From positions 372,001-436,000 of the forward strand of contig CBDDIP010000002.1 in the NCBI GenBank assembly GCA_965229005.1: a stretch of DNA of 64,000 nucleotides, read 5' to 3'. Below are positions 1-7,983 of the stretch, piece after piece. The notes below the pieces were generated by a model. It was not told the DNA's origin, did no database searches, and saw only the letters and a list, made by a program, of their open reading frames with translations. The DNA is from CBDDIP01 sp965229005. GTDB taxonomy: Bacteria; Actinomycetota; Acidimicrobiia; Acidimicrobiales; Ilumatobacteraceae. Within the stretch, counting starts at the first letter, position 1. The number at the start of each line of letters is the position of its first letter. A program made the position numbers and the translations under genes.

Positions 1-168
1 GAGATCGGCCCGTCCCTGCGTTGGGCCCGCGCCGAGATCGAGCGTGTCGCTCGTACCGATGGCGGTGGCGACAACACCGGCGGCGGTGGCAGCTCCAGTG
101 GTGGTAGCGGCGGCGGCAGCGCTCCGCGCAACCCCGATCCCGTGTACGGCGACGAAGAGCCGTTCTGA
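1..168 (+). CDS. ssb: Single-stranded DNA-binding protein, C-terminal end (partial)
   Basis: Only the last 55 codons are present because the gene enters from the left edge. The visible part runs from the end of the OB fold (a segment containing SLRWARAEIERV) into a Gly/Ser-rich flexible linker, and ends in the acidic tip DEEPF. That tip matches the conserved DDDIPF-type tail through which SSB recruits replication and repair partners. The gene precedes rpsR by 51 bp, which is the usual rpsF-ssb-rpsR-rplI order. SSB coats single-stranded DNA at forks and repair gaps. The identification rests on the tail and on context. Confidence 0.9.
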   Translation, partial: EIGPSLRWARAEIERVARTDGGGDNTGGGGSSSGGSGGGSAPRNPDPVYGDEEPF

Positions 169-219
169 TCCAGTCGATCCGTTCGATCCAATTTTGATGT
201 TCCGAGAAGGACCCCAGCG

Positions 220-627
220 ATGACCAGCAAGAAGAACCGGGCCAGGGCGCCCAAAGAGACCAACCCGAAGAAGTTCAAGAAGAAGACGAGCATCCTTGTC
301 ACCGACAAGGTCGAGTACGTCGACTACAAGGACGTCAACCTCCTCACCCGCTTCGTGAGCGACCGCTCCAAGATCCGCAACCGTCGGGTCACGGGCAACA
401 GCGTCCAGCAGCAGCGTGACATCGCCAACGCGGTGAAGAACGCTCGCGAGATGGCCCTGATCCCGTACGCCAAGCGCGTCTCGCAGGCTCGCACCGGCCG
501 TCCGCCGCGCGACGGCGACGGTGGCGGCCGTGGCCGCGACCGCGAGGCAAACGTCGAGGCCGTCGACCAGGTCGTCGATCAGGTCGAGACCGATGGTGCC
601 GACGACGCCGTGGAAGTGGAGGCCTGA
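220..627 (+). CDS. rpsR: 30S ribosomal protein S18 with acidic C-terminal extension
   Basis: S18 binds the platform of the small subunit next to S6. The core (about residues 20-90) has the family pattern: DYKDVNLLTRFVSDRSKI, then NRRVTGNSVQQQRDIANAVKNARE, then ALIPY. The start is the ATG at 220, after an AGAAGG ribosome-binding site. At 135 residues it is much longer than the usual 75-90. The extra 45 residues are a Gly/Arg/Asp stretch followed by an acidic, Val-rich tail. It lies between ssb and rplI, with rplI starting 2 bp after its stop, so the two are probably co-transcribed and coupled. Confidence 0.97.
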   Translation: MTSKKNRARAPKETNPKKFKKKTSILVTDKVEYVDYKDVNLLTRFVSDRSKIRNRRVTGNSVQQQRDIANAVKNAREMALIPYAKRVSQARTGRPPRDGDGGGRGRDREANVEAVDQVVDQVETDGADDAVEVEA

Positions 628-629
628 CC

Positions 630-1073
630 GTGAAGATCATCCTCCGTGCCGACCTCAAGGGTCTCGGCAAGCGCGGCGACATCGTCGAGGTCAGTGACGG
701 CCACGCCCGCAACTACCTGCTCCCGCAGGACAAGGCGATGAAGGCGTCCGATGGCGCCGTGTCGCAGGCCAAGGCCATGCGTCGCTCCCGCGACCTGCGC
801 GATGCGCACGACCGTGAGAGCGCCCAGACCGTTGCCTCGGCGCTCGTCGCCAAGGTGATCTCGATCACGGCCAAGGCCGGCTCGGGCGATCGCCTGTTCG
901 GCTCGGTCACCACGTCCGACGTCGCCGCCGCGATCGAGGCCCAGACGGGCATCGTGCTCGACCGCAAGAAGCTCCACATGGAGCCCGTCAAGTCGCTCGG
1001 CCAGCACTCGCTGACGGCCAAGTTGCACAACGACGTCGAGTTCCCGATCACCATCGAGGTCGTCGCCAAGTAG
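630..1073 (+). CDS. rplI: 50S ribosomal protein L9
   Basis: L9 is an elongated large-subunit protein that binds 23S rRNA near the base of the L1 stalk. The N-terminal domain carries the signature KIILRADLKGLGKRGDIVEVSDGHARNYLLP in shortened form: start KIILRADLKGLG, then GDIVEV, then ARNYLLP (residues 2-35). The C-terminal domain includes GDRLFGSVTTSDV. The length of 147 residues is normal. The start is GTG, 2 bp after the rpsR stop, which suggests translational coupling. It is the last gene before the dnaB promoter region. Confidence 0.97.
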   Translation: MKIILRADLKGLGKRGDIVEVSDGHARNYLLPQDKAMKASDGAVSQAKAMRRSRDLRDAHDRESAQTVASALVAKVISITAKAGSGDRLFGSVTTSDVAAAIEAQTGIVLDRKKLHMEPVKSLGQHSLTAKLHNDVEFPITIEVVAK

Positions 1074-1087
1074 GCGTCCCTCCCCGG

Positions 1088-1267
1088 TCGTCCACTTGAC
1101 GGTCCGGTTACAACGCACTTTTCGCACAGCGTTGTCCACAGGCCACTTCGGCCTTGTTTCGACGCGGGTTCGCCAACCGTCGATCGCGCCTCGTCCCTGG
1201 GCGGGGGGAAGTTCTCCACAGGCGCGCCCACAGGCAAGTCACAGGTTGACCCCCCTTACGCTCCACA
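1088..1267. promoter_or_regulatory. DnaA-box-like cluster in the rplI-dnaB gap
   Basis: The 221-bp gap before dnaB contains a perfect high-GC DnaA box, TTGTCCACA (1132-1140). Near matches are TTCTCCACA (1212-1220), CGCTCCACA (1259-1267) and TCGTCCACT (1088-1096), all on the plus strand. This suggests DnaA binding and possible DnaA control of dnaB. I see no AT-rich unwinding stretch and no dnaA or dnaN, so I do not call an origin. Confidence 0.45.
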
Positions 1268-1294
1268 GGGCGTGTCCGCGAAGGTAGGAGCTTC

Positions 1295-2656
1295 ATGGCC
1301 GCTGACCCCCGAGACCGCCCCCCGCAACGACGGGCCGACGGTCGGGTCCCTCCCCACAACTTGAGTGCCGAGGAGAGCTTGCTCGGCGCGCTGCTGCTGT
1401 CTCGCGACGTGGTCGGCCAGGTCGCCGAGCTCGGCGTGCAGGTCGAGCACTTCTACAAGCCGGCTCACCAGCACGTGTACGCGGCCATCCGCGGCCTGAT
1501 GAGCACCGGTCAGCCGATCGACGCGGTCACCGTTGCCGACGAGCTGCGTCGCAACGGCCTGCTCGAGGAGATCGGTGGCGCGGCGCTGCTGATCGAGCTG
1601 CAGAACGCCACCCCGGCGATCTCCAACGCCGGCCGCTACGCCAAGATCGTCCAGGACACCGCCGTCCTGCGGCGGCTGATCGGCGTGGCCAGCGAGATCG
1701 CCGAGATCGCCTACCTGGAGCCCGACGACGTCACCAAGGCCCTCGACGAGGCCGAGACCAAGGTCTTCGAGGTCGCCGAGGACCGCATCGTCGATTCGAC
1801 CAAGCCGTTGTCCGAGCTGCTGCCGATCGCCATGGACAAGCTGGCCGAGACCTTCGAACGCGGCGACATCATCACCGGCATCCCCACCGGGCTCTACGAC
1901 CTCGACGAGATCCTCTCCGGGTTGCAGCCGTCGACGCTGAACATCGTCGGCGCCCGCCCGGCCATGGGCAAGAGCGCCCTCGGCCTCGGCATCGCGACGC
2001 ACATCGCCCAGCAGGGCAAGCCGACGCTCGTGTTCTCGTTGGAGATGGGCCACGCCGAGCTCACCCAACGCATCCTGTCCAGTGAGGCCCGCGTCGATTC
2101 GCAGAAGCTGCGCACCGGTCGGCTGGTGGAGAGCGACTGGACGAAGATCGGCCGGGCGATCAACCGCCTCGAGGTGCCGCTGCTGCTGGACGACAACCCT
2201 CGCGTCACCGTCATGGAGATCCGGGCCAAGGCCCGACGGATGAAGGCCCGCTACGGGTCGCTCGGGTTGATCCTGATCGACTACCTGCAGCTGATGAGCG
2301 GCGGCGCCAACTCGGAGAACCGCCAGCTCGAGGTCAGCGAGATCAGCCGTGGTCTGAAGATCCTGGCCCGTGAGCTGGAGGTGCCGATCATCGCCCTCAG
2401 CCAGCTGAGCCGAAACCTGGAGAGCCGAGGCGACAAGCGCCCGATGCTGGCCGACCTTCGTGAATCGGGTTCGTTGGAGCAGGACGCCGACGTCGTCATG
2501 TTCCTGTACCGCGACGAGGTCTACAACCGCGACTCGGCGGATCGTGCCTCCGCCGAGCTGATCATCGCCAAGCACCGCGCCGGCCCCACCGGCACGGTGA
2601 AGCTCGTCTTCCACGGCTCCTACACCAGGTTCGAATCCGCCGCTCGCGGCGTCTGA
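1295..2656 (+). CDS. dnaB: Replicative DNA helicase DnaB
   Basis: This is the hexameric 5'-3' helicase that unwinds the chromosome at the fork and binds primase through its N-terminal domain. Residues 20-120 form the helical N domain (NLSAEESLLGALLLS). Residues from about 185 form the RecA-like domain with Walker A GARPAMGKS (about 219-227), Walker B LILIDYLQLM and the segment ALSQLSRNLESR-GDKRPMLADLRESGSLEQDAD near the end, both typical of DnaB. The length of 453 is normal and there is no intein. The start ATG is preceded by AGGAG at 1286-1290. Candidate DnaA boxes lie just upstream. Confidence 0.98.
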   Translation: MAADPRDRPPQRRADGRVPPHNLSAEESLLGALLLSRDVVGQVAELGVQVEHFYKPAHQHVYAAIRGLMSTGQPIDAVTVADELRRNGLLEEIGGAALLIELQNATPAISNAGRYAKIVQDTAVLRRLIGVASEIAEIAYLEPDDVTKALDEAETKVFEVAEDRIVDSTKPLSELLPIAMDKLAETFERGDIITGIPTGLYDLDEILSGLQPSTLNIVGARPAMGKSALGLGIATHIAQQGKPTLVFSLEMGHAELTQRILSSEARVDSQKLRTGRLVESDWTKIGRAINRLEVPLLLDDNPRVTVMEIRAKARRMKARYGSLGLILIDYLQLMSGGANSENRQLEVSEISRGLKILARELEVPIIALSQLSRNLESRGDKRPMLADLRESGSLEQDADVVMFLYRDEVYNRDSADRASAELIIAKHRAGPTGTVKLVFHGSYTRFESAARGV

Positions 2657-2677
2657 CCGCCGTTGAGACCTGCCCGC

Positions 2678-3241
2678 TCAGGCGGGGGTGACGACCAGCG
2701 GTTTGTGCACGGTGATCGTGGGCGCGCCGTCCTCGAAGGCGGGGGCCGGATCGGCGAGGACCTGGAGGCCGTGCTCGTGGTCGTGCTGGGTGAACGGCTC
2801 GGTCGTGCAGCAGAACTCGACCATGTTCCCGTCGGGGTCGTTGATGTAGATGCTGCTGCAGAACCCGTGGTCGATCTCGACGACGGTCTGGCCGTGGGTG
2901 CGCCAGTGGTCGCGACGCTCGTGCAGTGCGTCCATCGTCGGCGCGTCGAAGGCGAAGTGGTTCACCCAGGCCGGCAGGCCCGCGGCCTTGTTCAGGTTGG
3001 GCTCGTAGCCCTCGCCGATCACGCTGTCGTGCAGCTCCCAGAAGGCGATCAGGCCGGCATCGCCGGACTGCGTCTCGCCGGGCAGTGACGTGTCGTAGAA
3101 GAAGTGCTTGCTCCATCCACCGTGCTCACCGGGGGTCGGCCCGGCGACGACCTTGGCCAACTTGAAGCCCATCACCTCGGTGTAGAAGTGGTGGGTGGCG
3201 GCGGTGTCGCGAACGGCGAGTGCAACGTGGTGGAAGCCCAT
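2678..3241 (-). CDS. VOC-superfamily (glyoxalase/bleomycin resistance/extradiol dioxygenase fold) protein
   Basis: A single VOC module begins at GFHHVALAVRDTAATHHFYTEVMGF. It contains WVNHFAFDAPT and ends at SSIYINDPDGNMVEFCC. The His near the start, the second His in NHFAF and the Glu of MVEF are the likely metal ligands of a paired beta-alpha-beta-beta-beta fold. I start at the Met at 3241 because it directly precedes the conserved GFHHVAL. An upstream Met at 3274 is possible. Length is 187 residues. Substrate cannot be inferred. It is convergent with dnaB, with a 21-bp gap, and divergent from the small gene at 3322. Confidence 0.75.
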   Translation of the reverse strand: MGFHHVALAVRDTAATHHFYTEVMGFKLAKVVAGPTPGEHGGWSKHFFYDTSLPGETQSGDAGLIAFWELHDSVIGEGYEPNLNKAAGLPAWVNHFAFDAPTMDALHERRDHWRTHGQTVVEIDHGFCSSIYINDPDGNMVEFCCTTEPFTQHDHEHGLQVLADPAPAFEDGAPTITVHKPLVVTPA

Positions 3242-3321
3242 CGCCGAATTGTCGCGCATCGCCTCGTCGCGCACCGGACGCAGCTGCCCGGCACCCGCGG
3301 GCCGTCGGTAGCGTCTCGGAC

Positions 3322-3528
3322 GTGTTCCTCGGCGACAAGCTCATCGTCTGGTTGATGCTCGCCCTCGGCGGGGCGTTGTTCGCCGGCAACGTGCTGGCGT
3401 TGATCCGTCCGCCGGCCAAGCGCGACGAGACCGACCTGGCCGAGGCGCCGCGGAGCCGCAGCATGTTGATGGCCGCGATCGGCCTGATCGTGGCGATCGC
3501 CGCCGTCGGAGGCCTGCTCAAGGGCTGA
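3322..3528 (+). CDS. Small two-helix membrane protein
   Basis: A 68-residue protein from GTG 3322 (VFLGDKLIVWLML). It has two hydrophobic segments, about residues 7-28 and 48-66, joined by a short charged loop (RPPAKRDETDLAEAPRSRS). The longer reading frame starting at 3220 would overlap the VOC gene promoter and adds Arg/Pro-rich sequence typical of non-coding frames, so I use the internal GTG. Both termini and the loop look cytoplasmic or short. No family is recognised. Confidence 0.5.
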   Translation: MFLGDKLIVWLMLALGGALFAGNVLALIRPPAKRDETDLAEAPRSRSMLMAAIGLIVAIAAVGGLLKG

Positions 3529-3721
3529 TCACGCTCTGGGCGAAGCCGATCACCTGTCCAGGCGATCCGCCGTCATCACCGGCGTACGAGTGGCGTCAGT
3601 CACGTTGCATGTCCGCACTCCTCGCGATCTTGCTCACCGGCTCCTGCGCCGTGACCGCCATGCGAGCGCACCAACGCGCCGCCCGCCCCACACCGCAACG
3701 TCGATCGATGCACCCACGGTG

Positions 3722-4036
3722 ATGAGCCCGATCGTCTTCCTCGTCCTGCTCAGCGTGCTCGTCATCGCGCACCTCGGCCGTCGAAGCCTGCGTGAGATCT
3801 CCACCGAGCCGCTGATCCACCGGGTGCGGTTCGAGGTCACGTCGGCCGACGAGGTCGAAGTCGGCGATGTCGTCAGCGGTCTCGGCACCGTCACGGCCAC
3901 GTCGCACACCGGCTACGAGGAAGCGTTCGTCCTCCTCGTCGCGGGGGCCGATCAGTCGGTCTTCGCCGTGGACGACGCCGTGCTGGTGCAAGCGCACGAC
4001 GACGCGGACGCATCGCAGATCCGCCGCGCCTCGTAG
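3722..4036 (+). CDS. Small membrane-anchored hypothetical protein
   Basis: From ATG 3722 this encodes 104 residues: an N-terminal hydrophobic helix (SPIVFLVLLSVLVIAHLG) followed by a soluble domain of about 80 residues rich in Val, Thr and Asp (FEVTSADEVEVGDVVSGLGTV). The soluble part could be a small beta domain facing the cytoplasm, or outside if the helix acts as a signal anchor. The in-frame extension back to 3590 is Arg/Pro-rich and probably not translated. No function is assigned. Confidence 0.45.
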   Translation: MSPIVFLVLLSVLVIAHLGRRSLREISTEPLIHRVRFEVTSADEVEVGDVVSGLGTVTATSHTGYEEAFVLLVAGADQSVFAVDDAVLVQAHDDADASQIRRAS

Positions 4037-4136
4037 ACCGCCCATCGGCGTCATGCCCGGCGCCGTCGACCGTCATGCAGCGGGTCGTCGTGCCCGGCGA
4101 CCGCCGGCCACCCACCGTCCATCAGGAGCTCCCATC

Positions 4137-4400
4137 GTGTCGCTGTCACATCGGTTCGTCACGGAGGCGGCGTTGCTGCGCGCCGCGGCCGCCGGCGATG
4201 GAGACGCGTTCGACCGGTTGCGTCAGCGAACGTGGAAGCACGCCTCCGTCATCCTGAGCGAGCTCGGCTTGCCGCCGGGTGCTCGCGACTCGCTGCTGGC
4301 CGAGGCCTACGAGCAGGTGCACTCGGCCTTGCTGGCCGGCCGCGGACCGACCGTCGAACTGACCCACGACGTGGTCTCGCGCACGCTGCGTCGGGCCTGA
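4137..4400 (+). CDS. Small protein resembling sigma-70 region 2 N-terminus
   Basis: An 87-residue protein starting at GTG 4137, with GGAG at 4125-4128 as ribosome-binding site. Residues 10-60 (EAALLRAAAAGDGDAFDRLRQRTWKHASVIL) resemble the opening of ECF sigma region 2, where LxRAAxxGDxxAFxxL is typical. There is no region 2.4 or region 4, so it cannot be a working sigma factor by itself. It may be a truncated sigma, a helical partner protein or a chance similarity. Confidence 0.5.
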   Translation: MSLSHRFVTEAALLRAAAAGDGDAFDRLRQRTWKHASVILSELGLPPGARDSLLAEAYEQVHSALLAGRGPTVELTHDVVSRTLRRA

Positions 4401-4504
4401 GACGAGGGCGATCAGCAGGGACGAAGGATCTCGTCGCGTTCTGCGTCATCGGACAGCCTCTGGCCCGTCTCGTCCCCACCTGGGTGACGTGTTCCCGTCT
4501 CACA

Positions 4505-5311
4505 TCACCCGGTCTGCTGGGGCGATTGGGCCGATCCCGTCCGGCCCGATCCCCCAGCAGCTTGGTCGTGGTGGCGGTGGGCGGCGGCGGCCGCCTTCCG
4601 CCACCCGAGTCCGGGCACCTTGCCGCCCGGCGGCCAGTTGCCGCCGCGGCTGTACGCCCACCACTCGAAGGGGTTGCAGTAGTACGAGCACGTCTCGACG
4701 GCCTTGCCGAGTGAGATCGGCCCGGGTTCGCTGCCACGGCGTCGCAGCCACACCACGACACCCCAGAGTGCGCCGGTGATCGACCAGCCGACGTAGGCCA
4801 CGGGGTAGAGGGGACCGAAGGTGCGCGCCTGCCAGATGTGCACGTCCTCGTGGTCGGTGATCAGACGGCGCCGGCTGGGCCGCTCCACGTTGCCGGCGGC
4901 AGAGATGACGTTGCCGATCGTCAGCGCGTAGCCCCGCTTCAGTCGCAGTCCGCCGCGGTACACGTGCCGGTTCTGGCGGTGGCTGAGCTCGTCGATGTAG
5001 CCGCCCGACCCACTGGCCGCAGCGACGCCGTGGGCGATCAGGCCGCCGATGCTGGGCACGAGCGCCCACGTGTGGTCGAGCACGAACGACGCCCAGCCGC
5101 GCACCTCGCCCCACTGGTAGGTGCCGCGCCATCCGGCCAGTGCGCCGCTGATCGCCGCAGCGCCGCCGGTGAACACCGCGACATCGGCGTCGATCAACCA
5201 TCCGGTGACCGCGCCCAGCGCTGCCGCCCCGACGGTGACGACGGCCAGCTCGCTCGCACGAGCGCCTGGTCCTCCAGCGCCGCGGTGGACGATGGGCGCG
5301 TCGACGGTCAC
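4505..5311 (-). CDS. Membrane-associated protein with an HExxH motif
   Basis: A 268-residue protein with several hydrophobic stretches: about residues 20-42, 45-62, 75-100 and 165-185. A charged central part carries LITDHEDVHIWQARTFGPLYP. HEDVH matches the HExxH zinc-metallopeptidase motif, although no third ligand is obvious. The C-terminus is Gly/His/Gln-rich and disordered. I recognise the HEDVHIWQ/FGPLYP pattern as a conserved actinobacterial hypothetical, but no activity is known to me. It is convergent with the gene at 4137. The start at 5311 is supported by good N-terminal sequence rather than by a clear ribosome-binding site. Confidence 0.55.
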   Translation of the reverse strand: MTVDAPIVHRGAGGPGARASELAVVTVGAAALGAVTGWLIDADVAVFTGGAAAISGALAGWRGTYQWGEVRGWASFVLDHTWALVPSIGGLIAHGVAAASGSGGYIDELSHRQNRHVYRGGLRLKRGYALTIGNVISAAGNVERPSRRRLITDHEDVHIWQARTFGPLYPVAYVGWSITGALWGVVVWLRRRGSEPGPISLGKAVETCSYYCNPFEWWAYSRGGNWPPGGKVPGLGWRKAAAAAHRHHDQAAGGSGRTGSAQSPQQTG

Positions 5312-5490
5312 GCTGCGACGCTAGTTGCGCAACCTCTCGAGAATTCCTCGGATGTGGCGTCATCGTTTCGGCCCGGCGGCATTTCAACATCGGCGACGTC
5401 TGCGCCTATCCCGTCGGCGCTGGACGAAGCCCATCACGTGAGGGTCGGGGGTTGCGAGACCCCCGGCCCTCCCGGAGGGCCCCGGCCCGG

Positions 5491-6117
5491 CTACCGAGCG
5501 GCGGTCAGCAGCTGGTGCAGCTCGCCGTCCACCTCGGCAGCTGCGCAACGCGCCAACGCGTCGCGCAGCACCGAAAGGGCACGACCGTGATCGATCGTTC
5601 CGCTCGGGCGCTCGGCCCAGACCAGGCAGCAGCCGAGGTCCTCGTCGTGGTGCAGGTCGAGGCGCACCGCGTCGTGATGCGCGGCTGCCGGATGTTCGGC
5701 GTGGCGATCGAGCCCGCCGCCATGCGACGAGTGCGCCAGCGGCGCCAACGCCGCCTGGGCCTCGTTGCAGCCGAGGGTGGTGGCGAAGGCGAGACATGTC
5801 TGCTCGGCGAGGCGCACGTCGAGGATCCCGCCTGGATGGATGGTTCCACCCTGGAGCACCCCGACGTCGATGACCGGGTCGTCCCCTTCGGGAAGTCCGA
5901 GGAAGCAGATTCGCCCGCCGGTGCGCATGTGGCTCCACGCCTGGGCGACCGCGGTGCGGAACTGGCACGGGGCCAGGTGGTGCCGAGCGCCAGTGACTGG
6001 TGTTCGGCCGACCGAGACGAGGGTGCGGTCGGCGTCCGCCAGCACCACCGAGACCATCGGGAGCGTGTGGCACAGCAGCGCCGCCCGACGCAGCGCACCG
6101 AGGCCGTGTGGTGTCAT
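5491..6117 (-). CDS. Hypothetical protein behind an iron-box-like palindrome
   Basis: A 208-residue soluble protein, His- and Cys-rich in its second half (LAHSSHGGGLDRHAEHPAAAHHDAVRLDLHHDEDLGCC). The first half has repeated beta-like segments (VSVVLADADRTLVSVG; GGRICFLGLPEGDDPVIDVGV). The start ATG is 8 bp from a perfect 7-bp-arm palindrome (6126-6141). The position suggests tight repression, and the sequence resembles part of a DtxR/IdeR box. The His content and the operator suggest a link to iron or heme, but I recognise no domain and make no functional claim. Confidence 0.55.
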   Translation of the reverse strand: MTPHGLGALRRAALLCHTLPMVSVVLADADRTLVSVGRTPVTGARHHLAPCQFRTAVAQAWSHMRTGGRICFLGLPEGDDPVIDVGVLQGGTIHPGGILDVRLAEQTCLAFATTLGCNEAQAALAPLAHSSHGGGLDRHAEHPAAAHHDAVRLDLHHDEDLGCCLVWAERPSGTIDHGRALSVLRDALARCAAAEVDGELHQLLTAAR

Positions 6118-6125
6118 GCCGGAAT

Positions 6126-6141
6126 GTTAGGTAGACCTAAC
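6126..6141. promoter_or_regulatory. Palindromic operator GTTAGGT-AG-ACCTAAC
   Basis: Perfect 7-bp arms with a 2-bp spacer sit immediately upstream of the minus-strand gene starting at 6117. The sequence TTAGGT...ACCTAA resembles the outer arms of the 19-bp DtxR/IdeR iron box (TTAGGTTAGSCTAACCTAA), but is shorter. Metal-dependent repression is inferred, not shown. Confidence 0.5.
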
Positions 6142-6211
6142 AGTCACAGTCAAGGCAAAGGTGCAGATGGGCGAGCTGTAACGCAAACGGGGGGCGAGAC
6201 GATCTGACGTC

Positions 6212-6310
6212 GTGGACATCGAGGTGTGGGCAGTGGTGATCGGCGCGATCGTGCTGGCCGGGCTCTTGGCCGTGGCGCGCGCCGGGCTCAAGGACTCGCC
6301 GGATCGCTAG
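6212..6310 (+). CDS. Possible 32-residue single-helix membrane peptide
   Basis: GTG 6212 opens a 32-codon frame: VDIEVWAVVIGAIVLAGLLA, then VARAGLKDSPDR. It is one hydrophobic helix followed by a positively charged cytoplasmic-type tail, which looks like a real mini-membrane protein and not random high-GC translation. A GGGGGCGAG stretch lies upstream but is not an ideal ribosome-binding site. Its stop overlaps the end of the convergent ABC-F gene by 4 bp. Confidence 0.35.
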   Translation: MDIEVWAVVIGAIVLAGLLAVARAGLKDSPDR

Positions 6311-7875
6311 CGCCAGGCGGGCGGGCGCTCGAGGTGGTCGCTGACCCGGCAGTCGTCGTGGAAGACGAGGAAGCGGTCGAAGCCGCGCAGGAACCACCGG
6401 TCGTGGGTGACGGAGATGACCGTGCCCTGGAACTCGGCCAGGCCCGCCTCGAGCGCCTCGGCGGAGACCAGGTCGAGGTTGTCGGTCGGCTCGTCGAGCA
6501 GCAGCATCGTCGCCCCGCTGAGCTCCAGCAGCAGGATCTGGAAGCGTGCCTGCTGGCCGCCGGACATCGTCTCGAACGGCTGGTCGGCGCAGCTCTGCAG
6601 CTCGTAGCGGCGCAGCATGGCCATGCCCGGGCCGCGCACCACGTCGTGGCGGTGGAGGATCTCGAGCAGGGTGCGCCCCGTCCAGTCCGGGTGCTGGTGG
6701 GTCTGGTTGAAGTGCCCGACCACCACGCCGGCACCGAGTCGCACGTTGCCGTCGTGGGCGACGCCCTGGTCGCCGGCCAGCAAGCGGAGGAAGTGGCTCT
6801 TGCCGGCGCCGTTGCCGCCCAGCACGGCGACGCGCTCGCCGTACCAGATCTCGGCGTCGAGCGCGTCGGTCAGCCCGTGCAGCGCGAGCTGCTCGATCAT
6901 CAGCGCCCGCTTGCCGGTTCGGGCGCCGCGCAGGCGCATGTCGATGCGCTGGTCGCGCACGATCTCCGGTTTGTCATTGGACTCGTGGAACTGACGGAGC
7001 CGGCTCTCGGCGGCCTTCAGCCGCGGTGCGAACGTGTCGCTGATCTTGGCCCGTCGACGCATCTCGTCGACCAGCTCCTCCAGCTTCTTGCGCTCCTCCT
7101 CGTACACGGCCAGGTGGTGCTCGCGCCGCTCGAGGTGGGCTTGGCGGGCGTCGTGGTAGGTGGCGAACCCGGCGCCATGGGTCCAGGCGCCCTCGGCCTC
7201 GACCGTGACGATCTTCGTTGCGGCCGCGGCGAGCAGCTCGCGATCGTGGCTGACGAGCAGCACGGTCTTGCGCGTCGCCTGCAGCTCGGCCTCCAGCCAA
7301 CGCTTGCCTGGCACGTCGAGGAAGTTGTCGGGCTCGTCGAGGAGGAGCACATCGAAGTCGCTGCGCAGCAACGCCTCGAGCGCCAGGCGCTTCTGCTCCC
7401 CGCCGCTGAAGGTGCGCAGCGGGCGGTGCTCGATCTCGGGGAAGGTCAGGCCGACGGACTTCGTCGCGCAGGCGTCCCAGAAGACCTCGGCGTCGTAGCC
7501 GCCGGCGTCGCCCCACTCGGCCAGTGCGGTGGCGTAGCGCATCGGTTCGTCGGCGGCCTTCGCCTCGGCGACGGCGAGGCGCCCGGCCGCGGCCTGCAGG
7601 CGCGCCGACGACACCGACACCATCAGGTGGCGGACCGTCTCCTCGCTGTCGCCGACGAGCTGGCGCATCACGCCGAGCCGACCGTCGATGCTGATCGTCC
7701 CGGCGGTGGGAGTGAGGTCGCCGGCGATGAGGCGCATCAGCGTGCTCTTGCCGACGCCGTTGGCGCCGACGAGGGCGATGCGCTCGCCGTTGCCGACCGA
7801 GAAGCTCACGTCGCGCAGCAGCTCGGCGCCGCCGGGCCGTCGCCAGCCCACATGACTCACCTGGATCGAGCCCAT
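6307..7875 (-). CDS. ABC-F family ATPase
   Basis: Two ABC ATPase domains without membrane segments. The first has Walker A GANGVGKST (about residue 38) and signature FSGGEQKR. The second has Walker A GGNGAGKSH and signature MSGGQQAR, followed by LLLDEPTDNLDL. A charged linker (HLERREHHLAVYEEERKKLEEL) separates them. ABC-F proteins bind the ribosomal E site and act in translation rescue, some giving antibiotic protection. At 522 residues it is slightly short, with no long C-terminal extension. In the first domain, the DEPDNFLD Walker B/D-loop is unusual against DEPTNHLD. It stands alone and is divergent from the tRNA-Ser region. Confidence 0.92.
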   Translation of the reverse strand: MGSIQVSHVGWRRPGGAELLRDVSFSVGNGERIALVGANGVGKSTLMRLIAGDLTPTAGTISIDGRLGVMRQLVGDSEETVRHLMVSVSSARLQAAAGRLAVAEAKAADEPMRYATALAEWGDAGGYDAEVFWDACATKSVGLTFPEIEHRPLRTFSGGEQKRLALEALLRSDFDVLLLDEPDNFLDVPGKRWLEAELQATRKTVLLVSHDRELLAAAATKIVTVEAEGAWTHGAGFATYHDARQAHLERREHHLAVYEEERKKLEELVDEMRRRAKISDTFAPRLKAAESRLRQFHESNDKPEIVRDQRIDMRLRGARTGKRALMIEQLALHGLTDALDAEIWYGERVAVLGGNGAGKSHFLRLLAGDQGVAHDGNVRLGAGVVVGHFNQTHQHPDWTGRTLLEILHRHDVVRGPGMAMLRRYELQSCADQPFETMSGGQQARFQILLLELSGATMLLLDEPTDNLDLVSAEALEAGLAEFQGTVISVTHDRWFLRGFDRFLVFHDDCRVSDHLERPPAWR

Positions 7876-7983
7876 ACCGGTTGGTCACGGTAGGCGGCGG
7901 GCTGAGCGACCCGTGACGGGTTTTGGCCGGTGGTCGCTGTGGACCGCTGCGATAACCTCTCGTTCGCCCATTCACGTGGGCAC

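Noticed and set aside
1074..1294. Chromosomal origin of replication
   Set aside because: There are DnaA-box-like sites, but no AT-rich unwinding region and no dnaA/dnaN next to it.
1256..2614. 452-codon open frame antisense to dnaB
   Set aside because: It is the reverse-strand shadow of a clear dnaB. Its composition (Asp/Val/Gln/His-rich, no motifs) is typical of antisense frames in high-GC genes.
6226..7893. 555-codon open frame antisense to the ABC-F gene
   Set aside because: It exactly mirrors the ABC-F coding region and has no recognisable domain.
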